Of a DNA stretch of 24,885 bases, positions 8,161 to 15,789 are shown piece by piece. A program made the position numbers and the translations under genes. Under the pieces are notes generated by a model. That model made no database searches. It saw only the letters and a program-made list of their open reading frames with translations, and was not told the origin of the DNA. Position 1 is the stretch's first letter; the number at the start of each line of letters is the position of its first letter. The stretch comes from CAYHGV01 sp964356135. GTDB lineage: Bacteria > Hydrothermota > Tepidihabitantia > CAYHGV01. The stretch covers positions 1-24,885 of the forward strand of contig CAYHGV010000039.1 of NCBI GenBank assembly GCA_964356135.1, in the 5' to 3' direction.

Positions 8161-8188
8161 TTGACAAAAATTTAACTTTATTTAATTT
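8161..8188 (+). promoter_or_regulatory. Probable promoter of the RHS gene
   Basis: TTGACA (8161-8166), a 16-base spacer and TAATTT (8183-8188) as a weak -10 box. Here 19 bases separate the -10 from the ATG, and AGGGG (8196-8200) sits seven bases before it, so this unit should have a short leader with a ribosome binding site, unlike its divergent neighbour. The -10 assignment is uncertain because the region is all A and T. Confidence 0.5.
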
Positions 8189-8207
8189 CTTGCTTAGGGG
8201 ACTTAAA

Positions 8208-9128
8208 ATGTCAAGGAAGAGTTATATAAGGGGTATAATATTTGGATTAATAGGCTTGATTGTAAATTTAGCCGAAGGGGGAATTCAGTACAACCCAATA
8301 CAGCGTCAGTTCTATCCGTATCGCCTGAACTATCGCCAACCTTTTAATGTTGATATCCGCGAAGGTATTAATCAGCTTAATACCAGACCGCAGACCAGTG
8401 GGGTTACACCGGTTAATGGTGCCTTACTCCGTCCAGAAATTGACCTCTCTCTACTTGGTCGGGAACTCGATTTGAGCATTACCCGCTGGTATAATAGTAA
8501 AATCTGGCAACAATGGAGCCACTATCGAAATTATTATTGGAGTTTGGGAGAAGAATTGTATCGCCCATTCCTTGTTCCCTATACACCGATGGGTATAGGA
8601 TGGTCTCTTCATATGGGGAAGATGTATTATGATGATTCAACTCAGAGCTTCATCTATGAGGCTTCCGGAGGATCTGTCTACGGATTAAGACATAAGGTGG
8701 ATTCGATATACACCTCTACGGATATCTCGTCTTTTCAATATGACTCACTTAATAAGGTTTTGATTGCCAAAGATGGAACTAAATATTTTTTCGACACCTT
8801 ATATAATTGCCCGGGTGAGACCCGGGTCAAAAAAATTCAAGGATCCAACGGGAACTATATCCAGATTATCTATAAAGAGCTTGAATCATCTCCTGGCGAT
8901 AGAATAGCCATTGATTCAATTATTGATGACTGCAATCGCATAGTGAAATTTCACTATTCCTATTTTCTCGATTGCCTTCCGTGTCTTACTGGCTGGCCAG
9001 CCTATAAAGTATTAGACAGTATAACCTACAAAGGATTCGATGGAGAGAATTTAGCTATCAAATATCACTACAAAGCTGATACTATTATCAATAATCCGCT
9101 CGACGGATTGGACGCATTTTGGTTCTGA
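8208..9128 (+). CDS. RHS/YD-repeat protein, N-terminal part ending at an in-frame TGA
   Basis: The ATG at 8208 is chosen over an upstream in-frame TTG (8190) because AGGGG lies seven bases before it and a signal peptide follows at once: basic SRKSYIR, then a hydrophobic run (about residues 8-22) and LAEGG as a likely cleavage area. The remaining ~280 residues are the N-terminal region of an RHS/YD-type secreted protein: PVNGALLRPEIDLSLLGRE, then DGTKYFFD and ETRVKKIQGSNGNY, and a Tyr/Asp-rich beta style. Reading stops at TGA (9126-9128), but the same frame stays open immediately after it and runs into the 9189-14105 reading frame. The two parts are therefore one ancestral gene. The stop may be a nonsense mutation, a sequencing error, or a recoded codon. 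Confidence 0.75.
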   Translation: MSRKSYIRGIIFGLIGLIVNLAEGGIQYNPIQRQFYPYRLNYRQPFNVDIREGINQLNTRPQTSGVTPVNGALLRPEIDLSLLGRELDLSITRWYNSKIWQQWSHYRNYYWSLGEELYRPFLVPYTPMGIGWSLHMGKMYYDDSTQSFIYEASGGSVYGLRHKVDSIYTSTDISSFQYDSLNKVLIAKDGTKYFFDTLYNCPGETRVKKIQGSNGNYIQIIYKELESSPGDRIAIDSIIDDCNRIVKFHYSYFLDCLPCLTGWPAYKVLDSITYKGFDGENLAIKYHYKADTIINNPLDGLDAFWF

Positions 9129-9188
9129 TGTGCCCTTTCTGCTCGGTTTCCTCATATCGACGATTGGATATATTGGTATTATGGTCCT

Positions 9189-12100
9189 GTGCCCATCCCG
9201 TCTCTCTCTTCGGTTGTTTATCCCAATGGCGACTCAGTGGTCTATGAGTATAATCAATATCTTGAGTTAGCAAAAGTTGTTTCCAACACTGAGGGCCGGG
9301 TTGAATATGCGTATAGCACTTATTGGTTCGGTATTCCTAAAGACGCTGTATATCCACCTGGCCAGGATTTACAATCCGCTGAGAGTTGCGCTACCCGATG
9401 TATCAATACCGTTCGACTTTACAACGACCCTGGAGTTGGATCCTACCAAGAATATAGCTATATCTATAATTACAAGCTTTACTATACAAATCCCGATACG
9501 GTAATAATTAAAGATCCCAAGGGTAATGACCATCTGTTTCTATTCTGGAAATCAGGCTCAGAGGAAACGCCATATAAATTCAATTGGATGAATGGCACTT
9601 TTGAGAAAGAGGCGTATTTTAATGGTGGTATCTCACCTATAAAAATACCCCTTCAGTCTGCCCAATATTATTGGACCTCGATCACTCCAGATTCAGTTGG
9701 TGTCCAAGATAGCACCGTAACAAAAACAGGAGCAAAAGAGTATGCCACCAAATACGAAGATTACGATGACTATGGCAATCCTCAGAGGATTCATCTTTTC
9801 GGCGATGTTTCTAAATCAGAGGATGACAGGTATGTCTTCAACGAGTATCTCCATAATCAGGATAACTTTTGGGCAACAATAACCGAACCTAACCGTTTTG
9901 AAATCCCTCCGCCCGTAGACACGATAAGAGTAGTCGCTGCCTTCGCCTCTAATCAAGGGATTGACAGCGTTCGGATTAGTATTGATGATGTGGTTAAGAA
10001 AGATACCACGTATAGTCCGCCGATACCGGAAGGTAGTCTCACCTATTACTGGTCTGTAGAAAGTCCCCCGGATACTCATCAGGTTAAGGTTATTGCCTGG
10101 GACACTCTGGGTAATCTGGCTTATGAGTGGAAGAAGTTTATAATCCGAGTACCTACCGACCACCCACCTGCCCCTATGGGTCATTATGGGGTAAAATATT
10201 ATTTACCAAACCACATCCTTGATCGATTAGCCCGAACCTATGTCAAAGCCAACCCCACTTCCCTAATCTTAACTGATACGAAATACTACTATGACGATTA
10301 CGGAGCGATTATAAAAGCTTATTCACCCCACGCAATCCGCTGGGAAGCGCCGTCTCCTTTCAGGGGCAATATAACCAGAACGGAAAAGTGGAAGGGCAGT
10401 GATGACTATACTTGGGCTGACCTTCGGTATGATGAATACGGTAATGCAGTCCAAAACATCAGCTATAAATCTCCCTCCGAACCCGAGACGACTTTTTATT
10501 ATTATGACCCGACCCGTGACCCGGATAAATACCAATACGCCTATCTCTGGCGCACCCTCAACCATGTCTCATCTGCGGCTTGTTCTCTCAAAACCACCAC
10601 TGAATACGACTTCTCTACCGGTCTTGTGATAAACACCACCGAACCGAATGACAGCACCACCTACCACAAGTATGACAATATGAACCGGCTCATCAAAACC
10701 GCACGACCCCAGGATTGGACCGGCACCTTCTCCTGGTCTAATTCAACCTTAAAGCCTTCGGTTATCCACACCTATTTTGACCATAACTATCCTACTGCAG
10801 TATTAGACTCAGCAAAGCTCGAAACCAACCAGTATCTCCTCTCCAAGACCTTCTATGATGGCTTTGGCAGAATTATTCAGACCCAGGGCATCGACCCGGA
10901 CAGTAATAAGACCATCGTGCAGAACACAAACTATGATAGCTGTGGACTGACCGAAAAGGTCTCCAATCCCTATCAGGTGACCGGCAGCTCCGGCACCTAT
11001 CTCAACCCGGATTGGAATCGTCCCTATACCAAGCACGAATACGACGGCCTGAATCGTGACACCCTTCTAATCCATCCGGGCAACAGCAAAATCAAAACAA
11101 ACTATCACGATAATGTCACAGAAATCACCGACGAGAAAAACAACACGACCAGACATTACTACGATGCCTTTAATAATTTAGACTCGGTCGTTGATGCCGA
11201 TAGTAAAACCACCAAATATAAATACAACCTCCTTAACCAACTCACCGAGGTCACCGACGCCGCCAATAAAAAGACATCCTATTACTACGACTTTTTAGGC
11301 AGACTTCGTGGTGTCAACGGTCCGGATGCCAAATCCGGTTATTTCTGGGAAGGCGACAGCGTGGATGTGCTTTATGAATACGATGACATCGGAAATCTTC
11401 TTAAGCGCAAAAACGGTAAGGGTATAATCGAATACGCTTACGATGAATTGAGCCGGTTGCGCCATACCTACTGGCGGGCAAACGACTCTGCGACCCCAAC
11501 TCAGCACGCAATCCTGACTTATGATTCATTATCGACCAATAACAGCCATAACAACTACGGTCGTCTCTGCCGAGTTCAGACCGTTCCGGTTGAACGGACC
11601 GATTTCTATTATGATGCCCGAGGGCGGCTAACCAAGAAAGAGATACTCCAGACCAATATGGTTACAAAGACCATTCATTATGATTATAACTTTGCCGATG
11701 CCTGCACCCTTTTAACCTATCCTGACGACACGACAAAGATAAACTATACCTACGACCATTTGGGACGGCTCTCAACCATCCCTACCCTTATCAACCGTTT
11801 CCTCTATAATCCGTCTGGCCAGCTTACTTCTATCTCTTTTCCCAACGCGCTCGGAACCGGCATTAAATACGACAACCGGCTCAGACCCGATACGATCAGA
11901 ACCGGCAATCCGGCACTCGAACCGCCGTTAAGCCTCTTAAACTTAGCCTACCAATACGACTCGACCGGCAATATCACAAAAATCACCGATGGCGATACCG
12001 CTGCTTACACCCAGAATTTCACCTATGACCCGCTTTACCGGCTCACCGTGATGACGAGCGGCCAGGGAAACCAGAGCTTTACCTATGATGTAGTCGGAAA

Positions 12101-14105
12101 CCGCCTTTCCCGGAACGACACTAACTACAGCTACGAATCCAATACCAACCGGCTCCATTCCGATGGTCAATTCAATTATACTTACGACGATGCCGGTAAT
12201 ATCATTACCCGTAATGACGGCACAGCTTATCTCTATGACTACGAAAACCGGCTCGTTTCCCACGCAAAAGGAAATACCACTACCAATTACTTTTATAACG
12301 CCTCCGGTCTTCGCGTACGAAAAATGGTCTTGACCTGTACTCCTCTCACCTCCCAGGGCAGCTTCTTAGTCCAGCCCGATGCTTACGATGACCTTGTTCT
12401 ACGGATAGACACTTCAACCGATTCAACTCGGGACTTCGGGACAATGCTCGTTAGAAACTGCACCGATACTCTGACCATCGAGCTTACGATGCGCGTCATC
12501 AACGCCCTTCACCCCTTCAATGACTGCCAGATATTTGCCGCCATCTCGACCGATACCGTTGAAGGCACGGGTCAGCCACGATTACCCGAGGACACTTTAA
12601 CCTATGTTACCCCCGATGCAGCTTGGGAATACTGCCTCTACTTCAAAAAGGCAAACGACTACGGCTACTATGATGTCAACTTAAGGAAACACTCTAATCC
12701 TGCGGGAATGGGCGGTATACTGCTCTCAACCGGTCTCAACGGCAAGGTGCGAATCCATATCCTCAAATCCCTCTTGGGCAATGCCCGGGATTTACGCATC
12801 GCTTACTTCACCTTCAAATCCGGGTATAAAAACCCGAACCCCTTCAAGAACGGTGGTTCTTCTGCTACGGACGTTACCCCTGGCGGGTCAACCGCTGTCC
12901 TCTATGGTGTTGACCATTCCCGTAACGACTATACTGACCCCGAACCCAACGACCCTGACCCAGGCTCTGGTGTCCAGTGCTCGGTTGATAATACCTATTA
13001 CTACTACGACGGCATCAACCCAATCGCCGAATATGCCTCTAACGGACAAAATAAAACTAACTATGTCTATTCCGGCGGCTTACACCTTGCAATGATCACC
13101 CCAAACCCGGATGAGGCTAAGATGGATACCCTGTTCTATCACTGCGATGCTTTAGGCTCACCAAGAAAAATGAGCAAGATGGACGGCTCTATTGTTTGGT
13201 CCCAATGGTATTTTCCGTTTGGTGAGCCATTAGCGACCCAAGCCTTCAATAGCCATAAGTTTACCGGCAAAGAACTGGATGACGAATCCGGTCTTTACTA
13301 CTTCTGCCAGCGGTATTATGATTCAAACATCGGAAGGTTTATCACCTTAGACCCGCAGGGAAGCGCTATGTCAAGCCCCTATGCCTACTGCATGAACAAC
13401 CCCTTAAAACTGATTGACCCTACCGGTCAACAGGCCAGAGATATTCGAGAAGAGGTAATCCCTGGCTGGTTTGGTGGCACACTCCACGATGTCGCCTTTG
13501 AAAACTGGTGGGCAGCAGAGACCCAAGGTACAGGTTTCGGCAGTTGGCCGGGCTCAATGCGAAATTGGCTCCAAGCCACCGGCATGTGGGATTTAGTTTA
13601 TCAAGCTGAAATGGAACACCAGGAAAGGCGTCTTTATTTAGAAATTATTGAAGCAATGATAACCTATGGTGGAAATACCACATTTTCTACTTCCCCTTTA
13701 ACAATGACCGATGTAAAAACTGCTTTAGTGTGGCTCAAGTCTAAAATTAGTATAATAAAGTATTTCCTTTCTAGATATCATTACAAGATTAGAATTGTAG
13801 AAGATATTAGTGTTGCAATAAATGAAGCGGAAGAAAAATATTATGCAAGCACATCACTGGAATTAATTGGCGGCTTCTCTATTAAAGTCTGGCGTTATAC
13901 TCCTCTTGCTGAGTTGCGATGGGTGCTTGCTCATGAAATCTACAAATCGGGAATATGGAAGCAAAGTGGATCAGACCTTAGGTATTTTACGCCTAGTGGT
14001 CCTTTCCATGAATCTACCGAATTACAAATTCTAATATGGAAGGTCAAATTAGATTATGGGCCATGGCCTTGGTATATCTTATATCGGGTGCAACATGGTC
14101 GATAA
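9189..14105 (+). CDS. RHS/YD-repeat polymorphic toxin-like protein, main part
   Basis: The 1638 residues from GTG at 9189 are the rest of the RHS protein; the frame is open from 9129. In order: beta-rich N-terminal stretch, an Ig-like insertion (about 240-325, VRVVAAF to FIIRV style), a long array of YD repeats (about 340-1040, many copies of the pattern YDxxGxLxxxxxxxG), and a ~220-residue inserted domain. The conserved RHS core tip follows (FTGKELDDESGLYYF, then GRFITLDP, ending YAYCMNNPLKLIDPTG near residue 1413). A ~225-residue C-terminal tip follows. RHS cores form a shell around a C-terminal toxin in characterised systems. GTG at 9189 has no ribosome binding site, so separate translation is doubtful. 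DNA becomes clearly more AT-rich in the tip, as expected of an exchanged cassette. Confidence 0.85.
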   Translation: MPIPSLSSVVYPNGDSVVYEYNQYLELAKVVSNTEGRVEYAYSTYWFGIPKDAVYPPGQDLQSAESCATRCINTVRLYNDPGVGSYQEYSYIYNYKLYYTNPDTVIIKDPKGNDHLFLFWKSGSEETPYKFNWMNGTFEKEAYFNGGISPIKIPLQSAQYYWTSITPDSVGVQDSTVTKTGAKEYATKYEDYDDYGNPQRIHLFGDVSKSEDDRYVFNEYLHNQDNFWATITEPNRFEIPPPVDTIRVVAAFASNQGIDSVRISIDDVVKKDTTYSPPIPEGSLTYYWSVESPPDTHQVKVIAWDTLGNLAYEWKKFIIRVPTDHPPAPMGHYGVKYYLPNHILDRLARTYVKANPTSLILTDTKYYYDDYGAIIKAYSPHAIRWEAPSPFRGNITRTEKWKGSDDYTWADLRYDEYGNAVQNISYKSPSEPETTFYYYDPTRDPDKYQYAYLWRTLNHVSSAACSLKTTTEYDFSTGLVINTTEPNDSTTYHKYDNMNRLIKTARPQDWTGTFSWSNSTLKPSVIHTYFDHNYPTAVLDSAKLETNQYLLSKTFYDGFGRIIQTQGIDPDSNKTIVQNTNYDSCGLTEKVSNPYQVTGSSGTYLNPDWNRPYTKHEYDGLNRDTLLIHPGNSKIKTNYHDNVTEITDEKNNTTRHYYDAFNNLDSVVDADSKTTKYKYNLLNQLTEVTDAANKKTSYYYDFLGRLRGVNGPDAKSGYFWEGDSVDVLYEYDDIGNLLKRKNGKGIIEYAYDELSRLRHTYWRANDSATPTQHAILTYDSLSTNNSHNNYGRLCRVQTVPVERTDFYYDARGRLTKKEILQTNMVTKTIHYDYNFADACTLLTYPDDTTKINYTYDHLGRLSTIPTLINRFLYNPSGQLTSISFPNALGTGIKYDNRLRPDTIRTGNPALEPPLSLLNLAYQYDSTGNITKITDGDTAAYTQNFTYDPLYRLTVMTSGQGNQSFTYDVVGNRLSRNDTNYSYESNTNRLHSDGQFNYTYDDAGNIITRNDGTAYLYDYENRLVSHAKGNTTTNYFYNASGLRVRKMVLTCTPLTSQGSFLVQPDAYDDLVLRIDTSTDSTRDFGTMLVRNCTDTLTIELTMRVINALHPFNDCQIFAAISTDTVEGTGQPRLPEDTLTYVTPDAAWEYCLYFKKANDYGYYDVNLRKHSNPAGMGGILLSTGLNGKVRIHILKSLLGNARDLRIAYFTFKSGYKNPNPFKNGGSSATDVTPGGSTAVLYGVDHSRNDYTDPEPNDPDPGSGVQCSVDNTYYYYDGINPIAEYASNGQNKTNYVYSGGLHLAMITPNPDEAKMDTLFYHCDALGSPRKMSKMDGSIVWSQWYFPFGEPLATQAFNSHKFTGKELDDESGLYYFCQRYYDSNIGRFITLDPQGSAMSSPYAYCMNNPLKLIDPTGQQARDIREEVIPGWFGGTLHDVAFENWWAAETQGTGFGSWPGSMRNWLQATGMWDLVYQAEMEHQERRLYLEIIEAMITYGGNTTFSTSPLTMTDVKTALVWLKSKISIIKYFLSRYHYKIRIVEDISVAINEAEEKYYASTSLELIGGFSIKVWRYTPLAELRWVLAHEIYKSGIWKQSGSDLRYFTPSGPFHESTELQILIWKVKLDYGPWPWYILYRVQHGR
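12322..12990 (+). other. Domain inserted between the last YD repeat and the RHS core tip
   Basis: In typical YD proteins the segment like YNASGLRVRKM is followed within a few residues by YYYYDG. Here about 220 residues intervene (roughly 1045-1267 of the 9189 frame). The insert is rich in beta-type sequence with Asp and Thr (DDLVLRIDTSTDSTRDFG, NCTDTLTIELTM), has a few cysteines and ends in an Asp/Pro-rich linker (DPEPNDPDPGSG). Reading frame and composition match the core, so it is an old part of this gene. I cannot name the fold. Confidence 0.6.
13433..14102 (+). other. Variable C-terminal tip (putative toxin domain) of the RHS protein
   Basis: It begins just after DPTGQ. The ~223 residues match nothing I can name with certainty. 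A segment LRWVLAHEIYKSG and a later FHESTEL resemble the zinc site of HExxH metallopeptidase tips, but the second histidine is lysine (HEIYK). The tip is AT-richer than the core and is followed directly by two small membrane-protein genes, as in toxin-immunity cassettes. A toxin role is inferred from position. Confidence 0.5.
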
Positions 14106-14532
14106 TTTTCGTAAAACCATTTACAAAATCGCCCTAATTATTTTTTACATTCTCATAATAGGTCTTGTTATTTACGCTGCGTATCTCCCGTTCACCTATT
14201 TTTGGTATGTTGGCCATAAGGCAATAGATTTAGTCCCCCAATTTGATAGGAATCTCGCAAGCCCTACTGAATTTAAAATAAATGCGACCCTAAAAGGGCT
14301 TTTGTATCTCGTTGGTCCGATAATTTTATACGGTTGTTCTATGCTATTACCTAAGTTGAAGAAAATTCACTTACGGAGAACAGCTATATTTTTTACATTT
14401 TATTCTTTAATTTTAATTATAACATTTATTGTTCTACTATGGTTAGATTTTAATTATACAATCGCTTATCACCATCCTGGTGCGCATATACTTGTCAGAA
14501 TCGGTTTCATATTCAATTTTCCAGCTTGGTAA
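14095..14532 (+). CDS. Small membrane protein, candidate immunity protein 1
   Basis: A 145-residue protein beginning MVDNFRKT. This ATG (14095) is preferred to an upstream one at 14056 because the 39-base extension lies wholly within the RHS coding region and the basic N terminus plus first helix begins here. It overlaps the RHS stop by 11 bases in another frame, which suggests translational coupling. Three strong transmembrane helices are visible (about 9-31, 66-84 and 95-116) with a polar loop between the first two (GHKAIDLVPQFDRNLAS). No family is recognised. The DNA is markedly AT-rich like the RHS tip and unlike the core. Immediate placement after a toxin-like tip makes an immunity role plausible, which would suit a toxin acting at or across the inner membrane. 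That role is inference only. Confidence 0.7.
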   Translation: MVDNFRKTIYKIALIIFYILIIGLVIYAAYLPFTYFWYVGHKAIDLVPQFDRNLASPTEFKINATLKGLLYLVGPIILYGCSMLLPKLKKIHLRRTAIFFTFYSLILIITFIVLLWLDFNYTIAYHHPGAHILVRIGFIFNFPAW

Positions 14533-14545
14533 GGGATTAAAAAAG

Positions 14546-14818
14546 ATGTGTAATAAAAAATTTATTGGTGTAAGAGACTGGGATGGAGTGATCTACGGTA
14601 TCTTATCTCTCGCACTTTTACCATTTTTTTGGCTAACCATACCGTTGGCTCTTATATCAATTGTTTTAGGAATCAAAAGAATCATAGTAAAACAGCACAT
14701 TATTGGAATAACTTATGTGGTATTAGGTCTTGCAAGTCTCACACTTACACTGTATTGTCGGTTTGTTTTAACGTGGTGGGTAATAATGTTAAAATTCTTT
14801 CCGAGTATCATGCTGTAA
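14546..14818 (+). CDS. Small membrane protein, DUF4190-like, candidate immunity protein 2
   Basis: A 90-residue protein beginning MCNKKFIGVRDWDGV. The ATG at 14546 is chosen because AAGGGA lies upstream (14531-14536) and the longer reading frame would only translate the end of the preceding gene. Two or three hydrophobic segments (about 16-40, 46-66 and 69-88) with the pattern YGILSLALLPFFW and IPLALISIVLGIKRI resemble the short DUF4190-type membrane domain. It lies 13 bases after the previous gene, on the same strand and in the same AT-rich block, so it belongs to the cassette. It could be a second immunity protein, part of a two-protein immunity pair, or an orphan immunity gene left by an earlier tip. 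No direct evidence decides this. Confidence 0.6.
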   Translation: MCNKKFIGVRDWDGVIYGILSLALLPFFWLTIPLALISIVLGIKRIIVKQHIIGITYVVLGLASLTLTLYCRFVLTWWVIMLKFFPSIML

Positions 14819-14869
14819 TAATGGGATATTCGAGGTCCAGATCTACACCTTGAGTTTAATGGTCAAGAA

Positions 14870-15168
14870 GACTATTATTGGTTACGATTCCTTGGAGTAA
14901 CCAAGAAAGATGACCGATAAAAACGGTAATATAACCTAGTCTCAGTGGTATTTTCCATTTGGCGAGCCGATAGGGACCCAACACCCAAATAACCATAAAT
15001 TTACCGGTAAGGAATTGGATGACGAGAGCGGATTATACTACTTCTGCCAGCGGTATTACAACTCCAACGTCGGAAGGTTCATGATCTTAAATTATTAAGT
15101 AGTTTTTCAAAAATTCTCCGGAATCTGATTCAGTACGGCTATTGTGTGAATGAACCGTTGAAATTTAT
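14870..15168 (+). pseudogene. Displaced, broken RHS core tip
   Basis: The block 14940-15083 encodes SQWYFPFGEP, then HKFTGKELDDESGLYYFCQR and GRFM, nearly identical in protein to the intact core tip at 13198-13340 but with many synonymous base differences. Just upstream the homology continues with MTDKNGNIT, an in-frame TAG (14937-14939) where the intact gene has Trp, and a one-base shift. After GRFM the frame ends at TAA (15096-15098). In another frame, YGYCVNEPLKFI (15134-15168) matches the YAYCMNNPLKLI end of the core. It is therefore a decayed core end from a different RHS copy, lacking a start and a toxin tip. This fragment explains the otherwise gene-free stretch 14819-15138. Confidence 0.85.
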
Positions 15169-15765
15169 TGTTTTTGCCATTCTATAAGAACGAATCACCT
15201 CGCTCTTCCGTAACCGCACTGACGACTCGGCAATTATTTTATAACCCAACCGCTCATAAAACTTAATCGCTGTTCGATTATCCTTTTCCACATCCAGAAC
15301 CATCTTCACCGCACCGTTTTTCTTCGCCTCTTCCTCGACGTAAGCAATTAATGCCGTCCCCACGCCCAGCCCCCGATACCGCTCAAAAGTGGCAACATTG
15401 CTGATGTAGCATTCACCTTCGTTAATCCCACCTACCGCGGTATTAAATTTCAGCAACACCGAAAGTTTAGCCAGAAAATCCAATTTCATCTGCCGGACGA
15501 ATAAAATTCCGGTCCAGACATCTTCCCGTTCTTTAGCCCGCCAGTCATAACTTAAAATCATTCCCGCCGTTTCACCGTTGAGCTCAGCAAAACAAGTATG
15601 CTCGTAACTGAAAAGATTGCGCGGTTTCTGGAACAGACACTCAAGCATGGTCGTTATTCTCTTCCCGAAGAGCACCGGAAAATACGGTGCCGACACGAGA
15701 ACCAGCTCGGCAAAATCTCGCTCGTCGCCTGGCAAACCCTTTCTCATCAAAAGTCGATTACTCAT
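15139..15765 (-). CDS. GNAT-family N-acetyltransferase
   Basis: A 208-residue cytoplasmic acetyltransferase using acetyl-CoA; the substrate is unknown. GNAT motif A is clear: ISNVATFERYRGLGVGTALI (121-140), with the pyrophosphate-binding RGLGVG at 131-136. Motif B follows as NRTAIKFYERLGY (163-175). The family layout suggests an amine or protein N-terminal substrate but nothing more specific. It starts 24 bases after the upstream methyltransferase stop, so the two probably form an operon. No good Shine-Dalgarno is visible before the ATG. The last eight residues (NFNGSFTQ) are read from the antisense strand of the decayed RHS tip, so the native C terminus seems to have been cut and replaced at about 15168. 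The catalytic fold should be unaffected. Confidence 0.88.
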   Translation of the reverse strand: MSNRLLMRKGLPGDERDFAELVLVSAPYFPVLFGKRITTMLECLFQKPRNLFSYEHTCFAELNGETAGMILSYDWRAKEREDVWTGILFVRQMKLDFLAKLSVLLKFNTAVGGINEGECYISNVATFERYRGLGVGTALIAYVEEEAKKNGAVKMVLDVEKDNRTAIKFYERLGYKIIAESSVRLRKSEVIRSYRMAKTINFNGSFTQ

Positions 15766-15789
15766 TGTAACTGCTTTTTGATGGAATGA

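Noticed and set aside
9126..9128. TGA as a sense codon in this organism's genetic code
   Set aside because: infB and one methyltransferase end with TGA at the expected family length, so TGA acts as a stop here.
9126..9170. Selenocysteine insertion at the RHS TGA
   Set aside because: No convincing SECIS-like hairpin is visible just downstream, and RHS proteins are not known selenoproteins.
12781..13095. 104-residue plus-strand frame inside the RHS gene
   Set aside because: It is an out-of-frame shadow, rich in Ser/Thr/Pro, arising from the coding bias of the RHS insert and linker.
14056..14094. Upstream ATG for the first candidate immunity gene
   Set aside because: The extension lies wholly in the RHS coding region and precedes the natural basic N terminus and first helix; 14095 is the likelier start.
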